A stretch of 62,416 bases of DNA from Propionibacteriales bacterium (GTDB lineage: Bacteria > Actinomycetota > Actinomycetes > Propionibacteriales > Nocardioidaceae): positions 1 through 62,416 of the forward strand of contig WHTJ01000015.1 in the NCBI GenBank assembly GCA_009377795.1, read 5' to 3'. Positions 26,207 to 34,407 of this stretch are shown piece by piece; within the stretch, counting starts at the first letter, position 1; every line of letters starts with the position of its first letter. The translations under genes were made by a program, and so were the position numbers. Under the pieces are notes generated by a model, which ran no database searches, had not been told where the DNA came from, and was given only the letters and a program-made list of their open reading frames with translations.

Positions 26207-26391
26207 AGTTCCCTCCTCGGGATCCCGCGGCGGCGCCTACGGTCCCCTCGCGACGCCTTGGCCGCGACCCACATGGGCATGCTGATGTTATCGCGAAATT
26301 TGATCGATTGCATCCTGTAGCCTGGACGTGCCATTCCGTATTCAATATCCGGTAGGCGTGGATGATTGCCGTTTGCATGGTTGAATATCTG

Positions 26392-26448
26392 GCGTGCTTA
26401 GGGCTATCCAGCGCGTTTAGGGCCAACCATCACGTTTAGGGAAAGCAG
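26392..26448. repeat. Three 19-base tandem repeats
   Basis: Units at 26392, 26411 and 26430 share the core GCGTGCTTAGGG / GCGCGTTTAGGG / TCACGTTTAGGG at exactly 19-base spacing. They lie in an AT-richer gap (26207-26549) with no convincing gene. After them the plus strand reads a short tail YTDARLYVTALYEPLEPAE before a stop at 26518-26520, which could be the end of a lost gene. Confidence 0.6.
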
Positions 26449-26549
26449 GGACCAGATCAGTACACCGACGCTCGCCTCTACGTGACCGCCCTGTACGAGC
26501 CGTTGGAGCCAGCGGAATGACGGGCTGTCTCTCGGCTTCTGACGTCCGC

Positions 26550-27842
26550 TCAGTTCTGGGGGCGCGCGGGCACAGCGCGATTGGGTGACGATGCGCGGGT
26601 GTCGAACTTGGTGCTCGCGAGCGCCCGTTCGGTGAGCGTGATGAGCTCGAGGACGTCGCGGGCGAGGCAGGCCTTCGCGCCACGCTCGATGGTCCTGGTC
26701 TGCAGAACGCCGGCTTGGCGCAGTTCGTCGAGCGCCGAGCTGGCCGCAGGAAACGAGACATTCAAGATCTTCGCCAGTGTCGTGGCAGTGACGACCGGCG
26801 CCTCGGGCAGTTGCTGGAGCAGCCGCGCGACGGCCGAATCAGCGCGAGGAGTCGGCCGCAGGCCGATCGAGTCGCGGTGATTCGTCAGTCGCTGGGTCCA
26901 GTCGGCGCGCAGCTCGTCGATCCGCCCGACCAGCGTCTCGGCCTGCTCGACAGCGATCGCCGTCGCCTCGACGAAGGTGGTGATCCATGCATTGATGGCG
27001 ACGCCCGCCTCAGCGCTCGTCGCGGGGGAATCGTGCCGGTACGCGCTGAGCCCGGCAATGTACCGATCACGAAGCGTCGCCAGGACAAGGCTGATCGGCA
27101 GGACCGCATGCTCGGTCAGCCCACGGCGGGCCAGGACCGTATGGATCAGGGCGCGGCCGACGCGCCCGTTGCCGTCGGTGAACGGGTGGATGGTCTCGAA
27201 CTGGGCGTGCAGGATCGCAGCCTGGATCAGCGGCGCGTGCGCCGCGCCATTGACGTAGGCGATGAGATCGGCCACCAGGTCCGGGAGTCGCTCGGGAGCC
27301 GGCGGGACGAAGTCGGCCCCGAAGGGACTCCAGTCCGAGCCGCCGATCCAGTTCTGCACCTTGCGGAGCCCGTGGTCACGTGGTTGGTCCGGCAGGAGCG
27401 ACTGGTGAAGTGCGACGACGTGGTCGACCGTCAAGGTCTCGGCTTGTACGAGCTCGGTGGTCGAGCGACGGACGATCGTCATGTTGTTGGCAACCAGCCG
27501 CGCCTCCTCGCTGATGCCGCGAACGGTTTCGGACTGTCCGAGCTCGGCGAGGGCAACCTGCTGGGCCGACGGAGCGATGCCCTCGATACGGGAGCTGGCG
27601 ATGGCCTCGGAGCGCAGCAAGAAGCGTGCGATCCCCGCGAGACTCTCGGCGCCAGGGCCGTTGAGAGTGCGAGTCATGCGCTCTATCGCCGTGACCCGGC
27701 GCGACAGGTCGCCGTCGACGGCCAGCGCGACACCATCGAGCAGGTCTGGGACGTAGCGTCGATACGAGCCGGAACGCTGCGCGATGCGCGGCACGCCGAA
27801 GTCGACGCTCGACTCCCAGTGCGCGTCCTCCCATGTGGCCAT
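26550..27842 (-). CDS. Fic family protein (AMPylase) with inhibitory motif
   Basis: The 430-aa protein transfers AMP (or a related group) to target proteins. The Fic core motif is HPFTDGNGRVGRAL. Before it, ASSRIEGIAPS fits the inhibitory motif (S/T)xxxE(G/N), so activity is normally held off by an N-terminal helix (class II). The N-terminal part (RRYVPDLLDG...) is the Fic_N type and the C-terminal end (VTATTLAKILNVSFPAASSALDELRQAGVL) is a winged helix likely to bind DNA. AAAGGAAA precedes the ATG at 27842. The palindrome at 27871-27902 fits autoregulation by this winged helix. Confidence 0.93.
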   Translation of the reverse strand: MATWEDAHWESSVDFGVPRIAQRSGSYRRYVPDLLDGVALAVDGDLSRRVTAIERMTRTLNGPGAESLAGIARFLLRSEAIASSRIEGIAPSAQQVALAELGQSETVRGISEEARLVANNMTIVRRSTTELVQAETLTVDHVVALHQSLLPDQPRDHGLRKVQNWIGGSDWSPFGADFVPPAPERLPDLVADLIAYVNGAAHAPLIQAAILHAQFETIHPFTDGNGRVGRALIHTVLARRGLTEHAVLPISLVLATLRDRYIAGLSAYRHDSPATSAEAGVAINAWITTFVEATAIAVEQAETLVGRIDELRADWTQRLTNHRDSIGLRPTPRADSAVARLLQQLPEAPVVTATTLAKILNVSFPAASSALDELRQAGVLQTRTIERGAKACLARDVLELITLTERALASTKFDTRASSPNRAVPARPQN

Positions 27843-27870
27843 CAGCGGTTTCCTTTCATCCACGCCGACT

Positions 27871-27902
27871 CTATCAAAGGATAAAGCCTTAACATTTGAT
27901 AG
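27871..27902 (-). promoter_or_regulatory. Palindromic operator before the Fic gene
   Basis: CTATCAAA and TTTGATAG form perfect 8-base arms 16 bases apart, with further partial symmetry inside (GGATAA, TTAACA). It starts 28 bases upstream of the Fic ATG in an AT-rich promoter. Confidence 0.6.
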
Positions 27903-28228
27903 AACGAGGGGCCGATTCAAGGAAACTACATCGCCAGGCCTGGGCCGTTCCCGGCGATCGCCGCAATGCCGTCGAGCGCATCGGACGCGTGCCGCCGGAT
28001 GGTTCGCGCCGACAGGGCGCGATCCTGGCTCACCAACTCCCGACCGTCGGCGTGGACAGACCAGCCCTCCCCCGACGCAACGGTGCACCCACCCGGTTGG
28101 CCGCGTGGGCGAGGTCGAGCGACAGGACCGGCTGACGCCGGCGCTCCACCGCTCTCCTTTCAGAGCGCGAAGCCCGTCGCCGGTTCTGTCTGCCGCACGA
28201 AACTTCCCGACACACTCGAGCAGAGACC
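27903..28228. other. Intergenic region without recognised feature
   Basis: This stretch of 326 bases between the Fic operator and a small gene has several short frames on both strands but none with a good start, ribosome site or recognisable product. I see nothing I can support in it. Confidence 0.5.
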
Positions 28229-28465
28229 ATGAGCACGCAGAGTCCGCAGCTCACCATCCGTTCGCCGGTGGAAGGGACACCACCGGCCGCTCTCAAGGAA
28301 GCAGCCGACAGGCTCGCCGAACGATTTCTCGATCCCGCAACACGAGCAGAGATGCTGTCCATGATCCTTGGTGACGACTGGCGATCGTTGCTGATCCAGA
28401 GCACTAATCAAGATGGCCTGTGTTCCAACTGTGGAGGCGCGTGGCCGTGCGGGGTGTGCCATTGA
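28229..28465 (+). CDS. Small protein with C-terminal cysteine knuckle
   Basis: The 78-aa frame starts at ATG 28229 and ends with LCSNCGGAWPCGVCH, a CxxC...CxxC arrangement that could bind zinc. Before it is an amphipathic helix (AALKEAADRLAERFLDPATRAEM). No strong Shine-Dalgarno is seen. It overlaps a second small frame downstream by 25 bases. The pair may be part of a mobile or conjugative element; I do not recognise a family. Confidence 0.5.
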   Translation: MSTQSPQLTIRSPVEGTPPAALKEAADRLAERFLDPATRAEMLSMILGDDWRSLLIQSTNQDGLCSNCGGAWPCGVCH

Positions 28466-28581
28466 CCGGGTTCCTCATCATCGTCGGCGTGCTCTGGACC
28501 ACGTACGTCGTGTGGGTCATTGTGAATGAGATCAGGCGCGAGTTCCGTTCGGATAACCGCGACCGCCCTGCGGGTCCGTGA
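28441..28581 (+). CDS. Small single-helix membrane protein
   Basis: The 46-aa frame from GTG 28441 has one membrane helix (LTGFLIIVGVLWTTYVVWVI) followed by NEIRREFRSDNRDRPAGP, an N-out or N-in anchor with a polar tail. It overlaps the small cysteine-knuckle gene, so translation may be coupled. A GTG at 28456 would serve as well. Evidence is limited to the clear helix and the placement. Confidence 0.4.
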   Translation: MAVRGVPLTGFLIIVGVLWTTYVVWVIVNEIRREFRSDNRDRPAGP

Positions 28582-28754
28582 CCACGACCGGCGTCATGCC
28601 CTGCTCGGCACCTGCGAACCGGCGGGTGAGCTCTGGCCGTCTGTACGGACCGCCCGAGAGCGGTTCGTTACACCCGAATAATGGTCGCGACACTTCCACG
28701 AAACGGCGGCATGGTGTTGTCTGGGAGTCTCCCAACAACCCCGAAGGAGCCGAC

Positions 28755-30077
28755 GTGTCGCCTGCCCACGATCCCTCTACGGTCACGCCCGAACAAGCCG
28801 CCCATCTGCTCCGCCGGGGGCTCGGACGCCGGGCACTCCTCCGATCGGCCGCGGCGCTCGCCGCCGCGGGGTCCGTTGCGGCATGGCCCGGAGCCGGCCA
28901 TGCCGCAACCCCCGGTCGGACCGCGGCGCCCTCGGGGTCTCCCCCGAGCCCCGGCTTCCCGATCCTCCAGCCGGGTGCGGGCAAGGTGGCGGGTACGTAC
29001 GTGCCGGCGAGGGCCCAGGAGGTGTACTGGGGACATCTGCCGAACCGGGCCAGCGAACCGGTCGCCGTCGTGAGCTCAGGCGATGTCGTCACTCTCGACA
29101 CCGTTTCGCACGAGGGGGTCCTGGAAGACCAGGGGCAGGACCCGATCGGCTATTTCACGTCCTTCGACGTCCCCGAAGATCAGATCCTTCGCGACGCTGT
29201 GCAAATCGCCGCCGAGAGCCAGCACGCTGGTCCCGGGCCGCACGTCACGACCGGCCCGATCGCCGTGCGCGGCGCGGAGCCAGGCGACGTACTGAAGATC
29301 GAGATTCTCGACATCGCCCTGCGAGTGCCCTATGGCGTGGTATCCAACCGCGAGGGCAAGGGCGCGCTTCCGGGTGAGTACCCAGAGGCGTTTCGGGAGG
29401 TGCCGGAGTACGCGCCGTACCTGAACGAAGGCGGCAACGTGAGCATCTTCACCTCCGTGGAGCGTGCCCGCGGACGGTATCGGGGGGTGCTTCCGGGCGA
29501 CGTGCCGGCCGGCTTCGATCTCGCGCCGTTCATGGGCATCATGGGGGTCGCACGCGACACGACGGCCATGATCGACTCCGTCCCCCCGACCGACGCTGGT
29601 GGAAACCTCGACATCAACGATCTCGGTGCCGGGTCCACGCTCTACCTGCCGGTGCAGGTACCGGGTGCGCTGTTCTTCAGCGGCGACCCACACATGGCAC
29701 AGGGCGACGGTGAGGTGGCACTCACGGCCATGGAGGGTTCACAGCGTCCCACCTTCCGGCTCACCGTGGTCAAGCCGGGAAGTGGCGACGCACCCAAGAT
29801 TGCCTTCGACTACCCGTTCGCGGAGACACCCGATTTCTGGGTTCCCGTCGGCCTGAGCGACCCCGACGGCCCCGAGGGCGGATCCAACGAGACCAGCCTG
29901 GATATCGCGATGAAGACCGCCGTTCGCAACGCCCTCGCGTTCCTCACCGAGGAACTCGGCATGGCGGGACCCGTGGCCTACACCTACCTCAGTGCCGCCA
30001 CTGACTTCGAGGTATCCCAGGTCGTCGACCGCACGACCGGCATCCACGCGCTGATCCGGAAGGCCGACCTCGGATAG
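28755..30077 (+). CDS. Tat-exported acetamidase/formamidase family protein
   Basis: The 440-aa protein has a twin-arginine leader (GRRALLRSAAALAAAGSVAA then WPGAGHA). The mature part follows the FmdA_AmdA fold: VYWGHLPNRASEPVAVVSSGDVV, TGPIAVRGAEPGDVLKIEIL, FMGIMGVARD, GGNLDINDLGAGSTLYLPVQ and FSGDPHMAQGDGEVALTAME, with the conserved metal-site His and Asp residues. It hydrolyses simple amides to ammonia and an acid; the exact amide is not known. AAGGAG lies 5 bases before the GTG at 28755. Confidence 0.88.
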   Translation: MSPAHDPSTVTPEQAAHLLRRGLGRRALLRSAAALAAAGSVAAWPGAGHAATPGRTAAPSGSPPSPGFPILQPGAGKVAGTYVPARAQEVYWGHLPNRASEPVAVVSSGDVVTLDTVSHEGVLEDQGQDPIGYFTSFDVPEDQILRDAVQIAAESQHAGPGPHVTTGPIAVRGAEPGDVLKIEILDIALRVPYGVVSNREGKGALPGEYPEAFREVPEYAPYLNEGGNVSIFTSVERARGRYRGVLPGDVPAGFDLAPFMGIMGVARDTTAMIDSVPPTDAGGNLDINDLGAGSTLYLPVQVPGALFFSGDPHMAQGDGEVALTAMEGSQRPTFRLTVVKPGSGDAPKIAFDYPFAETPDFWVPVGLSDPDGPEGGSNETSLDIAMKTAVRNALAFLTEELGMAGPVAYTYLSAATDFEVSQVVDRTTGIHALIRKADLG

Positions 30078-30154
30078 TTGATGTCGTACGGGCCGGCCCT
30101 CAGGATCGCGATCGGTTTCGAGGTCCTGAGGCCGGCCCTATCCGGCGTTGGGGG

Positions 30155-30823
30155 TCATTGCGCGAGTGGCCTGCCCTGCGCGTCGTACTGGAAGCTGCTG
30201 GCTCCGGCGATGATCAGGATGCCCTCGATGAATCCCCAGAGGGCGCCGACTCCGCAGGTGATGACGGTAACGACGATCTGGAGGATCCCCATCGTGGTGT
30301 AGCCCAGATAGAACCGATGCACTCCGAACCCACCGAGGAAGATCCCCAGGAGTCCGGCGACCAGCTTGCTCTTCTGGCCGGGAAGGGCCGGACCGTAGCC
30401 GGGAGGCGGGTAGCCCGGAGTCGGGCCGTACCCCGGAGCGGGGCCATACCCCGGAGTCGGGCCGTACCCCGGAGCGGGGCCATACCCCGGAGCGGGGCCG
30501 TACCCCGGTGGCGGCGCCTGGCCGGACGGGGGTGGTGCCTGGCCGGGAGGCGGGTAGCCCGGAGCCGGACCGCCGGTCGGTTGCGGAGCCTGGCCGTACT
30601 CCGGCGGCGGAGGCGGCGGAGGTGGGGGTGGCGGCGGCGCGGATCCCGCTGGCGGGGGCGGCGGAGGTGGAGGTGGAGCGGACTCCGGCGGCGGAGGTTG
30701 CGCGCCGGGTTCTTCCGGTGCCGCCCGCGCGCTGTCGGAGCCTTGTTCCGGCTCCTCGCTCGGCGGTTCCTGGTCGTCACCGCCCGGCGGCCTGTTGTCA
30801 CTCACGTCGTGGTCCTTCCGCAT
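30155..30823 (-). CDS. Proline-rich TM2 domain protein
   Basis: The 222-aa protein starts with an acidic, disordered region and two poly-proline runs, then a PGYGPAPGYGPTPGYG repeat tract (about residues 85-145). The C-terminus is a TM2 domain: KSKLVAGLLGIFLGGFGVHRFYLG, then the second helix ILQIVVTVITCGVGALWGFIEG. TM2 proteins lie in the cytoplasmic membrane with both ends inside; the function is not established. The repeat tract at DNA level (30400-30500) is prone to slippage. Confidence 0.9.
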   Translation of the reverse strand: MRKDHDVSDNRPPGGDDQEPPSEEPEQGSDSARAAPEEPGAQPPPPESAPPPPPPPPPAGSAPPPPPPPPPPPPEYGQAPQPTGGPAPGYPPPGQAPPPSGQAPPPGYGPAPGYGPAPGYGPTPGYGPAPGYGPTPGYPPPGYGPALPGQKSKLVAGLLGIFLGGFGVHRFYLGYTTMGILQIVVTVITCGVGALWGFIEGILIIAGASSFQYDAQGRPLAQ

Positions 30824-30909
30824 CGGGAACGCCGGACCCCGACATTCTGCACCTTGGCCCGCCGCGAGGGAACGACCCGCGTAGCGGGCGCGGCGGCAGG
30901 GCCGGATGG

Positions 30910-31269
30910 CTACTGCTCGGCGGCGACCTTCGCGCGGACGTCGTCCATGTCGAGGCCGCGTACGGCGCCGATCAGCTCCTCCAGGGACTTCGGAGGAAGT
31001 GCACCGGGCTGCGAGAAGACCAGAATCCCCTCGCGGAACGCCATCAACGTGGGGATGGACGAGATACTCGCCTGCATCGAGAGCGACTGCTCGGCATCGG
31101 TGTCGACCTTCGCGAACACGATGTCCTCATGCTGCTCCGATGCGGCCTCGAACACCGGCCCGAACGCCCGGCAGGGACCGCACCACTCCGCCCAAAAGTC
31201 GACCAGCACGATGTCCTTGCCGGTGACGAGCTGCTCGAAGTTCTCCGCTGTCGCGGTGACAGTGGCCAC
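30910..31269 (-). CDS. Thioredoxin
   Basis: The 119-aa protein has the redox-active WCGPC in LVDFWAEWCGPCRAFGPVF, the cis-Pro block SSIPTLMAFREGILVFS and normal length. It reduces disulfides in the cytoplasm. AAGGAG just before the GTG at 31269 supports that start over an upstream ATG at 31290. It is followed after a short gap by the TM2 gene on the same strand. The C-terminal MDDVRAKVAAEQ extension is usual in actinobacterial thioredoxins of the TrxA-like type. Confidence 0.92.
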   Translation of the reverse strand: MATVTATAENFEQLVTGKDIVLVDFWAEWCGPCRAFGPVFEAASEQHEDIVFAKVDTDAEQSLSMQASISSIPTLMAFREGILVFSQPGALPPKSLEELIGAVRGLDMDDVRAKVAAEQ

Positions 31270-31350
31270 ATCTCTCCTTGGGTCGAGCACAAGCTGCCGG
31301 ACAGTTCAGCACCGGCGGCGCCGCAGATATTCCATGGACCGATTCCGGGA

Positions 31351-34290
31351 CTATCCCCAGAAGACCCGGTCGACCACCGTACGCGCCCGGCGGGTGGCCC
31401 TCCGGTACGCGTCGAAGAGCCGGCCCGCGCCGTCCGCGCCGTAACCGCAGAGGTACGCGACACCCGCCCGGTCCCGCACGTCGCTCGGCAGCGAGTCCGA
31501 CGAGCGGCCGCGCACCAGCATCACCGCCCCCCGGATCCGGCTGGCCAGCTCCCACGCCTCGACCAGCCGGGACGCGTCGTCCCGGCCGAGCAGGCCCTCC
31601 CCCACCGCGGCCTGCAGCGCGGCGACCGTCCGCGTCGTACGCAGTCCCGGCACCGCGGCGGCGTGCCGCATCTGCACCAGCTGCGCGGTCCATTCGATGT
31701 CGGCCAGACCGCCGGGCCCGAGCTTGGTGTGCGTCGCCGGGTCCGCGCCTCGAGGCAGCCGCTCGGCGTCCACCCGGGCCTTGATCCGGCGTACCTCCCG
31801 AACCTGCTCGTCGGACGGGCCGCCGTCCGGCCAGCGCAGCGGCGCGATCAGCTCCACGAACTCCCGCTGCAGCTCTTCGTCACCGCAGACGGGGACGGCG
31901 CGCAGCAGGGCCTGCGCCTCCCAGGTGGCCGCCCAGCGCGAGTAGTACGACGCGTAGGACTCCAGGGTCCGCACCAGCGGCCCGCTTTTGCCCTCCGGCC
32001 GAAGCGCGAGGTCGAGGAGCAGCGGCGGATCGGCCGCCGGAGCGCCCAACAGCCGCTGCATCTCGTTGACCACCGCCTTGGCCGCGTTCGCCGCCTCGGG
32101 CTCGTCGGACCCGGCCAACGGCCGATGGACGACCATCACGTCGGCGTCGCTGCCGTAGCTCATCTCGTGCCCGCCGAGCCGCCCCATCGCGATCAGGGCC
32201 ATCCGGGTCGGCAGTTCACCGCCAAGCTTGGCCTCGACCGCCCGGGTGGCCGCGACGAGCGCCCCCTCGAGCGTGGCGACGGCGACGTCCGTCAGCGCGT
32301 CACCGACCTCGTGTACGTCGAGCAGATCCAGCAGATCGGCAACCGCACAACGAAAAAGCTCCCGCCGCCGTACAGCCCGCACGGCCGCGACCGCGGCCTC
32401 CGGGTCATCGTGACGGCGCGCGCTGGTGCTCATCTCGGCGACCAGCTGCTCCCGGGTGCGCGAACGCAGCTCCGCGTCGTCTGCGAGCATGCCGGCGGCC
32501 TCCGGCGCGCGCATCAGCAGATCGCTGGCATAGCGGCTGGAGGACAGCACCCGCGCCATGCGCTCGGCGGCCGCGCCCTCGTCCCGCAGCTGCCGCAGAT
32601 ACCACGGCGTCTCGCCCAGCGCGTCGGATACCTGGCGGAACGCCAGCAACCCCTGGTCGGGGTCGGGCGCCGCGGCGAACCAGCCCAGCATGACCGGCAG
32701 CAGCGTGCGCTGGATCGCCGCCCGCCGGGACAGTCCGGCGGTCAGCGACTCCAGGTGCTTCAGCGCGCTCGCCGGATGCGCGTAGCCCAGCGCGGTGAGC
32801 CGCTGCCGGGCGGCGTCCGGGGTCAGCCGGACCTCCTCTCCCGGCAGCCGGGCGACGGCCGCAAGCAACGGCCGGTAGAAGATCTTCTCGTGCAGCCGGC
32901 GTACCTCCTGAGCATGCCGGCTCCACTCCCGGGTAAGCGTCCTCACCGGGTCGCTCCGGTAGCCGAGCGACCGCCCGAGCGCGCGCAGCTCCGCCGTACC
33001 TTCGGGTACGACGTGGGTACGGCGCAGCTGCCGCAGCTGCACTCTGTGCTCCAACCCGCGCAGGAACCGGTACGCCTCCGCCAGCGCCGCGCCGTCCTCC
33101 CGGCCGACGTATCCGCCCCGGGTCAGGGCGTCCAGCGCCCGCAGGGTGTTGCCGCTGCGCAGCGACTCGTCGGCTCGCCCGTGTACGAGCTGCAGCAGCT
33201 GGACGGCGAACTCGACGTCCCGCAGCCCACCGGGACCCAGCTTGATCTGCCGCTCCGCCTCGCCGGCGCGGATGTGGTCGACGACCCGGCGGCGCATCGC
33301 CTGGACGTCCTCGACGAAATGCTCGCGATCGGCGGCCTGCCAGACCGTCGGCCGGATGGCGGCGACGTACTCCTCGCCGAGCTTCTCGTCACCCGCGACC
33401 GGTCGGGCCTTCAGCAGCGCCTGGAACTCCCAGGTCTTGGCCCAGCGCTCGTAGTACGCGATATGGCTGGCGACGGTACGCACGAGGGGGCCGGCGGCGC
33501 CCTCGGGGCGCAGCGCCGCGTCCACCTGCCAGATGGTCCCCTCCGGCGTGTGGTCGGAGCAGATCCGCATCATCGCCGACGCCAGCTGGCCCGCGGCACG
33601 CATCGCGACCGCCTCGTCGGTCCCGGCCGCGGGCTCGGCGACGAAGATGACGTCCACGTCGCTCACGTAGTTCAGCTCGTAGCCGCCGCACTTGCCCATG
33701 GCGATCACCGCGAGCCTGCATTGCCCGGCCTGCTCCGGCAGCTCCGTGGCGGCAATGGACAGCGCGGACCGCAGGGTCTCGCCCGCGAGGGTGGCGAGTC
33801 GCTCCCCGACCTCGTCCACGGAGAGCACACCCATCAGGTCCCGGGCGGCGATCCCCAGCAGGCGGCGGTAGTACGCCACCCGCAGCTGGTCTCGGGTCTC
33901 GGGTGCGGGCCCGAGCGGTACCTCGTCGGCGTCCAGGTCGAACGGCTCGAGATCGCGCCACACCCGTTGATGGCGCCGCAGGAAGGAGCCGAACGCCGTG
34001 CTCGCGCCGAGCACGGCGTTAACCCGCTCGCGCAACGCCATGTTGTTGCGCAGCGCCCGGTGCAACACGTCCGGCCGGTCGTTGGCCTCCAGCAGCTCGA
34101 CCAGCGACCGGAGGGACTGGTCGGGATCGGCGCTGAACGCGGCCGACTCGACGAGCGCGTCCGGCTCCTCGCCGAGCCGCCCGATCAGGTCGACGGCGGC
34201 GTCCACGTCGGCGAACCCGAGCCGCGCCAGGTGCCCGCGGCTGGTGGCCAGCCGCTGGTACACGGCCGGGGGTTCCGCATCGCTTGACAC
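31351..34290 (-). CDS. glnE: Glutamine synthetase adenylyltransferase/deadenylylase
   Basis: GlnE adds and removes AMP on the tyrosine of GlnA1 in response to nitrogen status. The 979-aa protein has two nucleotidyltransferase domains. The N-terminal one has GKCGGYELNYVSDVDVIFV and the C-terminal one GRLGGHEMSYGSDADVMVV, each with the GGxE...S-D-x-D active site. Helical linker domains of the GlnD_UR_UTase type follow each. It starts at GTG 34290 and lies between the two glutamine synthetase genes, exactly as in M. tuberculosis. Confidence 0.96.
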   Translation of the reverse strand: MSSDAEPPAVYQRLATSRGHLARLGFADVDAAVDLIGRLGEEPDALVESAAFSADPDQSLRSLVELLEANDRPDVLHRALRNNMALRERVNAVLGASTAFGSFLRRHQRVWRDLEPFDLDADEVPLGPAPETRDQLRVAYYRRLLGIAARDLMGVLSVDEVGERLATLAGETLRSALSIAATELPEQAGQCRLAVIAMGKCGGYELNYVSDVDVIFVAEPAAGTDEAVAMRAAGQLASAMMRICSDHTPEGTIWQVDAALRPEGAAGPLVRTVASHIAYYERWAKTWEFQALLKARPVAGDEKLGEEYVAAIRPTVWQAADREHFVEDVQAMRRRVVDHIRAGEAERQIKLGPGGLRDVEFAVQLLQLVHGRADESLRSGNTLRALDALTRGGYVGREDGAALAEAYRFLRGLEHRVQLRQLRRTHVVPEGTAELRALGRSLGYRSDPVRTLTREWSRHAQEVRRLHEKIFYRPLLAAVARLPGEEVRLTPDAARQRLTALGYAHPASALKHLESLTAGLSRRAAIQRTLLPVMLGWFAAAPDPDQGLLAFRQVSDALGETPWYLRQLRDEGAAAERMARVLSSSRYASDLLMRAPEAAGMLADDAELRSRTREQLVAEMSTSARRHDDPEAAVAAVRAVRRRELFRCAVADLLDLLDVHEVGDALTDVAVATLEGALVAATRAVEAKLGGELPTRMALIAMGRLGGHEMSYGSDADVMVVHRPLAGSDEPEAANAAKAVVNEMQRLLGAPAADPPLLLDLALRPEGKSGPLVRTLESYASYYSRWAATWEAQALLRAVPVCGDEELQREFVELIAPLRWPDGGPSDEQVREVRRIKARVDAERLPRGADPATHTKLGPGGLADIEWTAQLVQMRHAAAVPGLRTTRTVAALQAAVGEGLLGRDDASRLVEAWELASRIRGAVMLVRGRSSDSLPSDVRDRAGVAYLCGYGADGAGRLFDAYRRATRRARTVVDRVFWG

Positions 34291-34317
34291 CCGATGAGGC
34301 TAGCTCAGCCCCCTCTT

Positions 34318-34374
34318 GCGCCGAGATTGCACTTCTGGTCGATCTGAGATCGACCAGAAGTGCAATCTCGGCGC
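34318..34374. repeat. Palindromic intergenic repeat, full hairpin (copy 5)
   Basis: Two perfect 28-base arms (34318-34345 and 34347-34374) flank a single G. Compared with copy 4, four bases in each arm change from GAAG to CTTC and the partner arm changes with them, so pairing is kept. It lies after glnA2 and before glnE. Confidence 0.85.
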
Positions 34375-34407
34375 GAAGAAGGCGGTCGGCGCGAAAGGGG
34401 GCGGCGT

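Noticed and set aside
30508-34287. Very long plus-strand open frame of about 1259 residues opposite glnE
   Set aside because: It is the antisense shadow of glnE and neighbouring genes, with unlikely composition and no family pattern.
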